Shown: positions 27,232 through 36,182 of the stretch, in pieces
Position numbering within the stretch: position 1 is the stretch's first letter
Layout: each line of letters begins with the position of its first letter
NCBI RefSeq assembly: GCF_000463015.1
Contig: NC_022247.1
Location: 3,348,001-3,412,000 of the forward strand
DNA: 64,000 nt
From: Variovorax paradoxus B4
GTDB taxonomy: Bacteria; Pseudomonadota; Gammaproteobacteria; Burkholderiales; Burkholderiaceae_C
Direction: 5' to 3'
Program-made: the position numbers and the translations under genes
The notes under the pieces: generated by a model
Databases searched by the model: none
Seen by the model: the letters and a program-made list of their open reading frames with translations, nothing else
Told to the model about the DNA's origin: nothing

Positions 27232-28389
27232 ATGGACAGTTCTCGCAGGGAATGGCTGGGCAAGGCGGGCGCAGCGCTGCTGCTGGGCGGTGGCGTTCAT
27301 CTGCCGGCGCTTTCGCAATCGAGCCGTGCGGCGGGCGCCCGGGTGGTCCTGCTGGGCCAGTCGGTCCCCCTGACGGGCGCGGCCAGCGAGATCGGCCTGG
27401 CCTTCGCGGCCGGCAGCCGGCTGGCCGTGGGCGACTTCAACGAGCGCAATGCCGCCAGCGGCCTGCAGCTCAAGCTCCTGCAACTCGACGACGGCTACGA
27501 CGCGGCGCGGGCCGCCGCCAACGCCCGCACCCTGCTCGGCGCCGACAAGGCCGACATGCTGTTCGGCTTCGTGGGCACCGCCAGCAGCGATGCCGGAGCG
27601 AACGTGGCCGCGCAGCAGGGCAGCCTGCTGTTCGCGCCCTTTGCCGCCTCCGACACACTGCGCGAGGCGAGCCATCCCCACGTGTTCCACGTGCGCCCCG
27701 GCATGATCGACGAGGCGCTGAAGATCGTGCGCCAGTGCGCGACCGTGGGGCAGACGCGCATCGCCCTGGTGGGCGACGACGACGCCATGGGCCGCGCCGG
27801 CCTGGCCGCCGTCCAGCAGGCCATCACCGAGCTGAAGCTGCCCGCGCTGGTGGCCACGGCCATGGTTCCGGTGGGCGGCGACAAGCTCGACGCGGCGCTG
27901 AAGACGGTGCAGCAGCAGACGCCGCAGGCCATTGTGCTGGTGTCGCTCTCGGGCACCACGGCCAATGCGATCCGCAAGCTGCGCAAGAGCGGCTACAGCG
28001 GCAGCTTCATGGCCTTCTCGATCGTGGGCATCGACCCGCTGTACGCCGAACTGGGCAAGGACATCGGCGGCATCGTGATCTCGCAGGTGGTGCCGTCGCC
28101 GCGGCCCTCGGCCATTCCGATCGTCAAGGAGTACCGCGCCGCGGTCGACAACTCCGACCAGACGCCCTCGTACGAAGGCCTCGAGGGTTTCATTGCAGCC
28201 AAGGTGGTGGGCGAGGCGGTGCGCCGCGCCGGCCGCGGCTTCACGACCGCGAGCCTGCAGCGCGTGATGACCGCCATGACCGACTACGACGTGGGCGGCT
28301 TCCGCGTCAACCTGCGCCCGGGCCTGCGCGATGCCTCGCGCAACATCGACCTGATCAGCATCTCGGCCGACGGCCGCGTGCTCCGCTAA
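27232..28389 (+). CDS. Orphan periplasmic binding protein of the branched-chain amino acid (LivJ-like) family
   Basis: A 385-residue protein with a Tat-like leader (SSRREWLGKAGAALLLGG) and the type I periplasmic binding fold seen in 'VVLLGQSVPLTGAASEIG'. No permease or ATPase genes of the Liv type are adjacent, so it may serve a transporter encoded elsewhere or deliver a ligand to a receptor. The start follows AAAGGTG. It converges with the Crp/Fnr regulator gene, with four bases between stops. Confidence 0.82.
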   Translation: MDSSRREWLGKAGAALLLGGGVHLPALSQSSRAAGARVVLLGQSVPLTGAASEIGLAFAAGSRLAVGDFNERNAASGLQLKLLQLDDGYDAARAAANARTLLGADKADMLFGFVGTASSDAGANVAAQQGSLLFAPFAASDTLREASHPHVFHVRPGMIDEALKIVRQCATVGQTRIALVGDDDAMGRAGLAAVQQAITELKLPALVATAMVPVGGDKLDAALKTVQQQTPQAIVLVSLSGTTANAIRKLRKSGYSGSFMAFSIVGIDPLYAELGKDIGGIVISQVVPSPRPSAIPIVKEYRAAVDNSDQTPSYEGLEGFIAAKVVGEAVRRAGRGFTTASLQRVMTAMTDYDVGGFRVNLRPGLRDASRNIDLISISADGRVLR

Positions 28390-28393
28390 GGCG

Positions 28394-29113
28394 CTACCCG
28401 GTGCTCACCAGCGCCTGCAGCGCATCGAGCGACAGCAGCTCGATGCGCCCGTAGCCCAGCGCAATCACGCCCTCGCCCGCCAGCGCATTGAGCTCCTTCG
28501 AGAGTGTCTGGCGCGTGACGCCGAGCATCATCGCCAGCGCCTCCTGCGGCAGCATCAGCGTGCGGCGCAACTGCACCGACTGCGTGGCGTCGCCGCGCGC
28601 CATCACCAGCAGCCGGTGCGCCACGCGCGCACGCAGGCTGCGCAGCGTAGCGTCTTCGGTGAGGCCATAGAGCATGCGCACGCGCGCGGCCAGCATGGCG
28701 GCCATCGCGTTCGCAAAGACCACGTCGCGCATCTGCTGGGCAAAGGCGTCCGGCGGCACCACGAGCAGGTCGAGCGCTTCCAGCGCGGTGGCGTCGTGCG
28801 TGCGCGGCGAGCCGTCGATCAGCGTGATCTCGCCGAACCAGTTGCCGGGCTCGAGCACCGCAAGAATGGCTTCGCGCCCGTCCTGCCGCAATGACGAGAT
28901 CTTGATCGTGCCGGCCAGGAGGCCATAGAAGCCGCCGCCCGCTGCGTGGATCGGATCGCCCTGGCGGAACACCATCGCGCCGCGCCGGACATGAATGAGT
29001 TCGGCCGCGCCCAGCAATGCTTCGCGCTGCGCGCGCGGCATGCTGGTGAACCATGGATTGCGCTCCATCGCAGCGCGGTGCGGGGCGGAAAGACGCGGCT
29101 TGGGAGGAGGCAT
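28394..29113 (-). CDS. Crp/Fnr-family transcriptional regulator
   Basis: A 239-residue regulator with an N-terminal cyclic-nucleotide-binding fold ('GNWFGEITLIDGSPRTHDATA') and a C-terminal winged helix ('LAMMLGVTRQTLSKELNALA'). There are no Cys clusters, so it is not an oxygen-sensing FNR with a [4Fe-4S] centre. It is divergent from the HD-domain gene, and a CRP-like dyad lies between them. Confidence 0.88.
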   Translation of the reverse strand: MPPPKPRLSAPHRAAMERNPWFTSMPRAQREALLGAAELIHVRRGAMVFRQGDPIHAAGGGFYGLLAGTIKISSLRQDGREAILAVLEPGNWFGEITLIDGSPRTHDATALEALDLLVVPPDAFAQQMRDVVFANAMAAMLAARVRMLYGLTEDATLRSLRARVAHRLLVMARGDATQSVQLRRTLMLPQEALAMMLGVTRQTLSKELNALAGEGVIALGYGRIELLSLDALQALVSTG

Positions 29114-29138
29114 GCGGGGGTTTACCAGAGCCCTGCAT

Positions 29139-29154
29139 TGTCAAATTCTTGACA
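29139..29154. promoter_or_regulatory. CRP-like dyad TGTCA-N6-TGACA
   Basis: A perfect inverted repeat TGTCA-AATTCT-TGACA in the 102-base divergent region between the Crp/Fnr gene and the HD gene. The half-site spacing of six matches CRP-family operators. A second, weaker TTGAACGTCAA dyad overlaps its right side. It is a likely operator of the neighbouring regulator, by position and symmetry only. Confidence 0.55.
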
Positions 29155-29215
29155 GTTGAACGTCAAGCCCGGGTCTACAGTGGCCGCTCCCCCCAGGAAC
29201 ACGGAGACAGACACG

Positions 29216-29806
29216 ATGAGCGAACGGGCAGGTTTCAGGAGCATGCAGGAGAGCACGCGCGAAGACTGGCAACTGATCGGCGGCGAATTCAGGCAATTCG
29301 CGGGTGGCCTGCCCGCGCGCGTGATCCGGCACCTGCAGATCCTCGAAGGCGACTACGGCGGCTTTCCGGTCGACCGCTACACCCATTCGCTGCAGACCGC
29401 CACGCGCGCGCTGCGCGACGGCCGCGACGAGGAATACGTGGTGTGCGCGCTCTTGCACGATATCGGCGACACGCTCGGCAGCTTCAACCATCCCGACATT
29501 GCCGCGGCCATTCTCAAGCCCTTCGTGAGCGAGGCCAACCACTGGATGGTGCAGCACCACGGCATCTTCCAGGGCCACTATTTCTTCCATCACATCGGCC
29601 TCGACCGCGACATGCGCGACAGCTTCAAGGACCATCCGCACTACGAGCGCACGGCCGAGTTCTGCGCGCTCTACGACAACCCGGCCTTCGACCCCCGCGC
29701 CGAGACGCTGCCCATCAGCGAATTCGAACCCATGCTGCGGGGCCTGATGGCGCAGCCGAAGCAGAGCATCTACAAGGCCGCCATGAAGGAACCGGCGGCG
29801 GCCTGA
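29216..29806 (+). CDS. HD-domain protein, PhnZ/myo-inositol-oxygenase-like
   Basis: A 196-residue protein starting at ATG 29216. It has the metal-binding His/Asp pattern of HD proteins: 'HSLQTATRA', 'ALLHDIGDTLG' and 'MVQHHGIFQGHYF'. These resemble the small mixed-valent diiron oxygenases of the PhnZ group, which cleave a C-H bond next to an oxygen or phosphonate, more than phosphohydrolases. The substrate is unknown. A class II aldolase gene follows 23 bp later, so the two may act on one pathway. Confidence 0.72.
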   Translation: MSERAGFRSMQESTREDWQLIGGEFRQFAGGLPARVIRHLQILEGDYGGFPVDRYTHSLQTATRALRDGRDEEYVVCALLHDIGDTLGSFNHPDIAAAILKPFVSEANHWMVQHHGIFQGHYFFHHIGLDRDMRDSFKDHPHYERTAEFCALYDNPAFDPRAETLPISEFEPMLRGLMAQPKQSIYKAAMKEPAAA

Positions 29807-29829
29807 CCCCCACAAGGAAACCACTCACC

Positions 29830-30597
29830 ATGAACGCAAACTCCCAATCCGAAATCCAGAAGCTCGTCTCCGCCGAGGAGTGGCAGCTGCGCGTCGACCT
29901 TGCCGCCTGCTACCGCCTGGTGGCGCTCTACGGCTGGAGCGACCTGGTCTTCACGCACATCAGCGCACGCATTCCCGGGCCCGAGCACCACTTCCTGATC
30001 AACCCCTACGGCCTGATGTTCGACGAGATCACCGCATCGAGCCTGGTCAAGGTCGACCAGCAGTGCAACAAGATCATCGAGTCACCCTACCCTGTGAACC
30101 CGGCCGGCTTCGTGATCCACAGCGCGGTGCATGCGGCGCGCGAAGACATCCAGTGCGTGCTGCACACCCACACCAGGGCCGGCATCGCCGTGAGCGCGCA
30201 GAAGAACGGCGTGCTGCCCATCAGCCAGCAGTCGACCTTCGTGCTGGCATCGCTGGCCTACCACGACTACGAAGGCGTGGCCTTCCGCGACGACGAGAAG
30301 CCGCGCCTGCAGGCCGACATGGGCAACGCCAATTTCCTGATGCTGCGCAACCATGGCCTGCTCACCTGCGGCAAGACCATTGCCGATGCCTTCCTTTCGA
30401 TGTACACCTTCGAGAACACCTGCCAGATCCAGATCGCGGCCCAGTCGGGCGGCGGCGAACTCACGCAGGTGAATCCCAGGATCGTCGAAGGCGTGGGCCA
30501 GGCGATGAAGGTCCAGACGGGTGGCCTGGGCGGGCAGTTCGTCTGGCCCTCGCTGATCCGCAAGCTCGACCGCATCGACGACAGCTACAAGCAATAG
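29830..30597 (+). CDS. Class II aldolase/adducin family protein (1)
   Basis: A 255-residue class II aldolase-fold protein. Zinc ligands appear as 'VLHTHTRAG' and 'LRNHGLLTC', and the acid residue of the active site as 'FDEITASSLVKVD'. Family members cleave or decarboxylate sugar-phosphate-like and oxo-acid substrates, and the specificity here is open. It is about 45% identical by eye to the second aldolase at 34372. A terminator follows its stop. Confidence 0.82.
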   Translation: MNANSQSEIQKLVSAEEWQLRVDLAACYRLVALYGWSDLVFTHISARIPGPEHHFLINPYGLMFDEITASSLVKVDQQCNKIIESPYPVNPAGFVIHSAVHAAREDIQCVLHTHTRAGIAVSAQKNGVLPISQQSTFVLASLAYHDYEGVAFRDDEKPRLQADMGNANFLMLRNHGLLTCGKTIADAFLSMYTFENTCQIQIAAQSGGGELTQVNPRIVEGVGQAMKVQTGGLGGQFVWPSLIRKLDRIDDSYKQ

Positions 30598-30624
30598 GCA
30601 ACACCCGCCGGTTCCGGTTTCCAC

Positions 30625-30666
30625 GGCTGCCAGTGCCTGCGCGACAGGTGCCGGCAGCCATTTTTT
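30625..30666 (+). terminator. Intrinsic terminator after aldolase gene
   Basis: GGCTGCC (30625-30631) pairs with GGCAGCC (30653-30659), with extra pairing inside (GTGCCTG / CAGGTGC), followed by A and six T. It closes the HD-aldolase unit just before the LysR gene. Confidence 0.85.
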
Positions 30667-30687
30667 CATCTGCGCGATGATGCGGGC

Positions 30688-31614
30688 ATGGAACTGAGGC
30701 AACTGCGCTACTTCGTCAAGGTCTGCGAACTCCGCAGCATGGGCCGCGCGGCCATCGAGCTGGGCGTGGTCACCTCGGCGCTGAGCCAGCAGATCAGCCG
30801 GCTCGAAGGCGAGCTCTCCACCCGGCTGCTGCAGCGCAGCTCGACCGGCGTCGTGCCCACCGATGCCGGCATGGCCTTCCTGCACCAGGCGCAGCTCACG
30901 CTGCGCCATGCCGACGACGCGGTGCGCGCGGCGCAGCAGGCGCGCCTGTCGGGCCATGTGAGCGTGGGCCTCGCGCCCACCACGGCCACCGTGCTCGGCG
31001 TGCCGCTGATGCGCGCCATGCAGGAGCGCTACCCCGAGGTGCGGCTGCACATGGTCGAGGCGCTGTCGGGCCATCTCACGACGATGCTGCATGCGCGCCA
31101 GCTCGACCTGGCGGTGCTGTTCCAGACCGACACGCCGCGGCGCTGGAGCGTCGCGCCGCTGCTGGCCGAGAAGCTGTTCGTGATCGCATCGCCGACGCTG
31201 GGCGGACGCCCCACGGGCACCAGGGTCCGCCTGTCGCAGCTCGCCGATGTTCCGCTGATCCTGCCGAGCGGCAGCCACGGCCTGCGCGCAACGCTGATGG
31301 CGGCCTTTGCCCGGGCCCGCATCCAGCCGCGCATCATTGCCGAGGTCGACGGCCTTGCGCTGCTGATGGACGCAGTGCGCGCGGGCTACGGCGCCACCGT
31401 GCAGCCCGGCGCCGCCACGGCCCGCCACGACCGCGACGACCTGGAGCTCACGCAGATCAGCGATGCGCACGTGGGCCGCCGCAACCTGCTCGTGAGCCTG
31501 TCCGACGACGAGCTTTCGCCGGCCGCGCTGGCCGCACGCGTGGTGGTTGCCGACACGGCGCGCGCCCTGGTGCGCGAGGGCCGCTGGACCGGCGCAAGTC
31601 TTCTCGAAAACTGA
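30688..31614 (+). CDS. LysR-family regulator of the adjacent catabolic block
   Basis: A 308-residue LysR protein. The helix-turn-helix reads 'LRSMGRAAIELGVVTSALSQ'; the effector domain follows at about residue 90. It lies upstream of and in the same direction as tcuA-like genes. Related LysR proteins (TcuR) control tricarballylate genes, so regulation of the following genes is a reasonable inference. The start follows the terminator of the preceding unit by about 20 bases. Confidence 0.85.
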   Translation: MELRQLRYFVKVCELRSMGRAAIELGVVTSALSQQISRLEGELSTRLLQRSSTGVVPTDAGMAFLHQAQLTLRHADDAVRAAQQARLSGHVSVGLAPTTATVLGVPLMRAMQERYPEVRLHMVEALSGHLTTMLHARQLDLAVLFQTDTPRRWSVAPLLAEKLFVIASPTLGGRPTGTRVRLSQLADVPLILPSGSHGLRATLMAAFARARIQPRIIAEVDGLALLMDAVRAGYGATVQPGAATARHDRDDLELTQISDAHVGRRNLLVSLSDDELSPAALAARVVVADTARALVREGRWTGASLLEN

Positions 31615-31691
31615 ACACCCGTTGCCTCTTTCGGCCTTTCGCGTGAAGGCCCCGCTCTCTAAAGTCTCCCGGATTCAAAGGAGACCCACGA

Positions 31692-33122
31692 GTGATCGAC
31701 GTACTGGTTGTCGGCGGCGGCAATGCCGCGCTGTGCGCCGCGCTGATGGCGCGCGAGGCCGGCGCTTCGGTGCTGCTGCTGGAAGCCTCGCCCAAGGCAT
31801 GGCGCGGCGGCAATTCGCAGCACACCCGCAACCTGCGCTGCATGCACGATGCGCCGCAGGACGTGCTGGTCGAGGCCTACCCTGAAGAGGAGTACTGGCA
31901 AGACCTGCTGAAGGTGACCGGCGGCCTGACCGACGAGCACCTGGCCCGCCTCGTGATCCGCGCCTCGTCGAACTGCCGCGACTGGATGCGCCGCCACGGC
32001 GTGCGCTTTCAGCCGCCGCTGTCGGGCGCGCTGCACGTGGCGCGCACCAATGCCTTCTTCATGGGTGGCGGCAAGGCGCTCGTGAACGCCTATTTCCGCA
32101 GCGCCGAACGGCTGGGCGTGCAGATCCGCTACGACACGCCCGTGGCCTCGGTCGAACTCGACGGCGACCGCTTCGTGGCCGTGCGCACCGAGGCCGGCGA
32201 GCGCATCGAAGCGAAGAGTTGTGTGCTCGCCTCGGGCGGCTTCGAATCGAACCGCGAATGGCTGCGCGAAGCGTGGGGCCAGAACGAGCGCGGCGAATGG
32301 CCGGCCGACAACTTCCTGATCCGCGGCACGCGCTTCAACCAGGGCGTGCTGCTGAAGTACATGATCGCCGCGGGCGCCGACAGCATCGGCGATCCGTCGC
32401 AGGGCCACATGGTGGCCATCGATGCGCGCGCACCGCTCTACGACGGCGGCATCTGCACCCGCATCGACTGCGTGTCGCTGGGCGTGGTGGTCAACCGCGA
32501 GGCGCAGCGCTTCTACGACGAGGGCGAGGACTTCTGGCCCAAGCGCTATGCGATCTGGGGCCGGCTCGTGGCGCAGCAGCCGGGGCAGATCGCGTGGTCG
32601 GTCATCGACCAGAAGGCCGTCGGGCGCTTCATGCCACCGGTGTTTCCCGGCACGCAGGCCAACACGCTCGGCGAACTGGCACGCAATATCGGCCTCGACG
32701 AAGCCACGTTCGTGCGCACCGTGCAGGACTACAACGCCGCCTGCCGCGTCGGCCGCTTCGACCACACCGCGCTCGACGACTGCCACACCGAAGGCATCGC
32801 GCCCGCCAAGACGCACTGGGCGCGCCCCATCGACACCGCGCCCTTCTACGCCTACCCGGTGCGCCCCGGAATCACCTTCACCTACCTGGGCCTGAAGGTG
32901 GACGAGACCGCGGCCGTGCGCTTCGGCGGCCGGGCGAGCCCCAACCTGTTCGTGGCCGGCGAAATGATGGCCGGCAACGTGCTGGGCAAGGGCTACACGG
33001 CCGGCGTGGGCATGAGCATCGGCACGGCCTTCGGCCGCATCGCGGGCACGCAGGCGGCACGCGCAGCAAAGAACCTTTCGAAAAAGAATTCCCCGGAGAC
33101 CGCCCTTGCAGCAGCTCACTGA
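31692..33122 (+). CDS. tcuA: FAD-dependent tricarballylate dehydrogenase-like protein (TcuA)
   Basis: A 476-residue flavoprotein of the fumarate reductase/succinate dehydrogenase type, GTG start at 31692 after AAAGGAG. The FAD fold is '[19 protein letters not shown]', and '[13 protein letters not shown]' and '[20 protein letters not shown]' match TcuA. TcuA oxidises tricarballylate to cis-aconitate and passes electrons to TcuB. Given the neighbours, another polycarboxylate substrate is possible. It overlaps tcuB by 17 bases. Confidence 0.85.
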   Translation: MIDVLVVGGGNAALCAALMAREAGASVLLLEASPKAWRGGNSQHTRNLRCMHDAPQDVLVEAYPEEEYWQDLLKVTGGLTDEHLARLVIRASSNCRDWMRRHGVRFQPPLSGALHVARTNAFFMGGGKALVNAYFRSAERLGVQIRYDTPVASVELDGDRFVAVRTEAGERIEAKSCVLASGGFESNREWLREAWGQNERGEWPADNFLIRGTRFNQGVLLKYMIAAGADSIGDPSQGHMVAIDARAPLYDGGICTRIDCVSLGVVVNREAQRFYDEGEDFWPKRYAIWGRLVAQQPGQIAWSVIDQKAVGRFMPPVFPGTQANTLGELARNIGLDEATFVRTVQDYNAACRVGRFDHTALDDCHTEGIAPAKTHWARPIDTAPFYAYPVRPGITFTYLGLKVDETAAVRFGGRASPNLFVAGEMMAGNVLGKGYTAGVGMSIGTAFGRIAGTQAARAAKNLSKKNSPETALAAAH

Positions 33123-34332
33123 CCTGGTCGCACGCGCCCGTGCGGATGCCGACGGCGTCGGCAGCGCCTCGGCGCGCGTGATCCCCATCCGCCCCGTCCT
33201 GCCGCTGACTGCCAGCGAAGGCGAAGTCGCGCGCATCCTGCAGATCTGCAACGCCTGCCGGTATTGCGAAGGCTTCTGCGCCGTGTTCCCCGCAATGACG
33301 CGGCGGCTCGAGTTCGGCAAGGCCGACACGCACTACCTTGCCAACCTGTGCCACAACTGCGGCTCCTGCCTGTATGCCTGCCAATATGCGCCGCCGCACG
33401 AGTTCGCGGTGAACGTGCCGCAGGCGATGGCGCAGGTGCGCATGCAGACCTACCACGACTACGCGTGGCCGCCCGCGATGGGAGCGCTGTACAGGAAGGC
33501 CGGCCTCACCGTTGCGCTGGCACTGGCCGCAGGGCTCGCGCTGTTCCTGGTGCTGGCCGTGGCGATGACGGGCGCGCTGCTGCACGAACCGCTTGCGGGC
33601 AACTTCTACGCGATCTTCCCGCACAACTTTCTCGCGCTGGTGTTCGGGGCGGTGTTTGCCTTCGTGGTGTTCGCGCTGGCGATGGGCGTGCGGCGCTTCT
33701 GGCGCGAGGTGTCGCCGGCGCAGGAGAACGCGCCGGGCGAAGTGGCCGGCGTGCGCGCCGCGGCCGGCGCCGAGGCCGCGCACGACGTGCTGCGCCTCAC
33801 CTACCTCGACGGCGGCCACGGCGAGGGCTGCAACAACGAAGACGACCGCTTCACGCTCTGGCGCCGCCGCCTGCACCACTTCACCTTCTACGGCTTCATG
33901 CTGTGCTTCGCCTCCACCTGCGTGGCAACGCTCTACCACTACCTGCTGGGCCTGCACGCGCCCTATGCGCGCACGAGCCTGCCGGTGCTGCTGGGCACCG
34001 CGGGCGGGATCGGCCTGGTGATCGGCCCCGCCGGGCTGCTGTGGATGAACCTGCGGCGCAACGCGGCGCATGGCGACGTGGCCCAACGGCCGATGGACCG
34101 CGGCTTCATCGCGCTGCTGCTGCTCACCAGCGTGACCGGCCTGGCCCTGCTCGCGTGGCGCGACACCGCCTTCATGGCGCTGCTGCTCGCGGTGCACCTG
34201 GGCGTGGTGATGGCGCTGTTCCTCACGCTGCCCTACGGCAAGTTCGCGCACGGCATCTTCCGTTCGGCGGCGCTCTTGAAGTTCGCGATCGAAAAACGCC
34301 TGCCCAGCCGCCTGCAGCTGGGCGCCGACTGA
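33106..34332 (+). CDS. tcuB: Tricarballylate utilisation electron-transfer protein TcuB
   Basis: A 408-residue membrane protein from TTG 33106. The N-terminal ferredoxin-like part has two Cys clusters, '[11 protein letters not shown]' and '[11 protein letters not shown]', for [4Fe-4S] centres. Six membrane helices follow, with conserved His residues that could bind haem. TcuB re-oxidises the TcuA flavin into the quinone pool. The 17-base overlap implies coupled translation with tcuA. Confidence 0.88.
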   Translation: MQQLTDLVARARADADGVGSASARVIPIRPVLPLTASEGEVARILQICNACRYCEGFCAVFPAMTRRLEFGKADTHYLANLCHNCGSCLYACQYAPPHEFAVNVPQAMAQVRMQTYHDYAWPPAMGALYRKAGLTVALALAAGLALFLVLAVAMTGALLHEPLAGNFYAIFPHNFLALVFGAVFAFVVFALAMGVRRFWREVSPAQENAPGEVAGVRAAAGAEAAHDVLRLTYLDGGHGEGCNNEDDRFTLWRRRLHHFTFYGFMLCFASTCVATLYHYLLGLHAPYARTSLPVLLGTAGGIGLVIGPAGLLWMNLRRNAAHGDVAQRPMDRGFIALLLLTSVTGLALLAWRDTAFMALLLAVHLGVVMALFLTLPYGKFAHGIFRSAALLKFAIEKRLPSRLQLGAD

Positions 34333-34371
34333 ATGAATGAACCGAATCCTCCCATCGAAAGGAACCCCGCG

Positions 34372-35160
34372 ATGACGAACCCTGGCGTGCTCCAGATCCC
34401 TTCCATGAAAGACCGCTGCTCCGAGGCCGAGTGGCAGGCCCGCATCGACCTGGCCGCCTGCTACCGCCTCGTCGATCTCTACGGCATGTCGGACATGATG
34501 GCCAACCACATCTCCTCGCACGTGCCCGGCGAGCATGGCGCGTTCCTCATCAACCCCTACGGGATGATGTACGAGGAGATCACCGCGTCGAGCCTCATCA
34601 AGGTCGACCAGGACGGCAACATCCTCTCGAAGCCCGACTTCGGCGAGCTGGACTACGGTATCAACAAGGCCGGCTACGTGATCCACAGCGCCGTGCACGC
34701 CGCGCGGCCCGACGTGGCCTGCGTGATCCACACGCACAGCTGGGCGTCGATGGCGGTGTCCTCGCTCGAATGCGGCCTGCTGCCGCTCACGCAGACCGCC
34801 ATGCGCTTCCTGAAGATCGGCTATCACGACTACCAGGGCGTGGTGCTCAACACCGAGGAGCAGGCCTCGCTGCTGGCCGACCTGGGCCACAGCGAAGCCG
34901 TGATCTTCCGCAACCACGGCGCGCTGGTGGTGGGCCGCAGCGTCGGCGAGGCCTTCAACTGGATGCACCGGCTCGAACTGGCCTGCCGCGCGCAGATCGG
35001 CGCGATGTCGTGCAACACGCCGCTCAAGGCGGTGCCGCAGCACATCCTCGAAGAGACCTGGAACAACTACCAGCCCAGCACCCGCCGCCCCTACGGACTC
35101 ATGGAATGGCCCGCGCTGCTGCGCAAGCTCGACCGCATGGACCCGGGTTTTCGCGACTGA
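34372..35160 (+). CDS. Class II aldolase/adducin family protein (2)
   Basis: A 262-residue protein from ATG 34372, eight bases after AAAGGA; an ATG at 34333 touching the tcuB stop is a weaker alternative. It has the same layout as the first aldolase: 'MYEEITASSLIKVD', zinc ligands 'VIHTHSWASM' and 'FRNHGALVV'. It is probably co-transcribed with tcuAB and the following binding protein. The substrate is unknown; an oxo-acid retro-aldol or decarboxylation step would fit the block. Confidence 0.82.
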   Translation: MTNPGVLQIPSMKDRCSEAEWQARIDLAACYRLVDLYGMSDMMANHISSHVPGEHGAFLINPYGMMYEEITASSLIKVDQDGNILSKPDFGELDYGINKAGYVIHSAVHAARPDVACVIHTHSWASMAVSSLECGLLPLTQTAMRFLKIGYHDYQGVVLNTEEQASLLADLGHSEAVIFRNHGALVVGRSVGEAFNWMHRLELACRAQIGAMSCNTPLKAVPQHILEETWNNYQPSTRRPYGLMEWPALLRKLDRMDPGFRD

Positions 35161-35206
35161 CTGGTTTTCTCCCCCGCATCGAAGAGCGAACGACGAGACA
35201 GACACG

Positions 35207-36172
35207 ATGAAAAGACGACACCTTCCCGCCCTCGCGCTGGCGCTTGCCGCCGCCTGGGCGCTGCCCGCCGCGGCGCAGAAATTTCCGCAGAAGCCGATCA
35301 CACTGGTCGTGCCCTTCGCGCCCGGCGGCAACCTCGACGTGGTGGCGCGCACGCTGGCTCCCGTGCTGAGCCAGACCCTCGGGCAGCCGGTGATCGTGGA
35401 CAACCGCGCGGGCGCAGGCGGTGCCATCGGCGCCTCGTATGTCGCACGCGCGCAGCCCGACGGCTACACGCTGCTGGTGAGCACGCCCAACGCCCTGGTG
35501 GTGTTGCCGCTGATGACCAAGACCAGCTACCAGCTCGACAGCTTCAGCCCCATCGGGCTGATGGCCACCACGCCGCTGGTGATCGCGGTGCGCGGCCAGG
35601 GGCCGTACAAGGACATCGATGCCGTGCTTTCGGCGGCGCGCAGCAAGCCGGGCCAGGTCACGGCCGGACATGCGGGCCCCGGTACCACCAACCACGTCGC
35701 GCTGCTGCAGCTCGAGCAGGCCGGCAAGCTGAGCCTCAACGCCGTGCCGTACAAAGGCTCGGCCCCGGCGCTGACGGACCTGCTGGGCGGGCAGATCGAC
35801 CTCGTGGTGGACCAGCTCACGAGTTCGGCCGCGCACATCCAGTCGGGCACGCTGCGCGCGGTGGCCGTGATGTCGCGCGAGCGCGACCCTGCCCTGCCGA
35901 ACGTGCCCACGCTGCGCGAAGCAGGCCTTGCCAATTTCGAAGCCACCACCGCCACCGGGCTGCTGGCACCGGCCGACACGCCGCAGGATGTCGTGAACGC
36001 GCTCAACGCGGCGCTGCGCAAGGCGTTGAACGACGATGCCGTGAAGCGCAGGCTGGTGTCGGTCGGCAGTCCGGGCCAGGCCTCTTCGCCCGACGAATGG
36101 CTGGCAACGCTCAAGAAGGAAGAAGCGAGCGCAGCGGTGCTCGCGAAGACCGGCAAGCTCAGGGCCGACTGA
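35207..36172 (+). CDS. Bug/TctC-family periplasmic binding protein (1)
   Basis: A 321-residue exported protein with a Sec signal peptide cleaved after 'PAAAQ'. Family motifs are 'FPQKPITLVVPFAPGGNLDVVAR', split by the conserved Gly-Gly, and 'VDNRAGAGGAIGA' and 'PDGYTLL', which line the carboxylate-binding loops. Bug proteins bind carboxylated compounds for TctAB-type transporters or for signalling. It lies between an aldolase and an amidohydrolase gene in one direction. Confidence 0.88.
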   Translation: MKRRHLPALALALAAAWALPAAAQKFPQKPITLVVPFAPGGNLDVVARTLAPVLSQTLGQPVIVDNRAGAGGAIGASYVARAQPDGYTLLVSTPNALVVLPLMTKTSYQLDSFSPIGLMATTPLVIAVRGQGPYKDIDAVLSAARSKPGQVTAGHAGPGTTNHVALLQLEQAGKLSLNAVPYKGSAPALTDLLGGQIDLVVDQLTSSAAHIQSGTLRAVAVMSRERDPALPNVPTLREAGLANFEATTATGLLAPADTPQDVVNALNAALRKALNDDAVKRRLVSVGSPGQASSPDEWLATLKKEEASAAVLAKTGKLRAD

Positions 36173-36182
36173 GGCGCGCACG

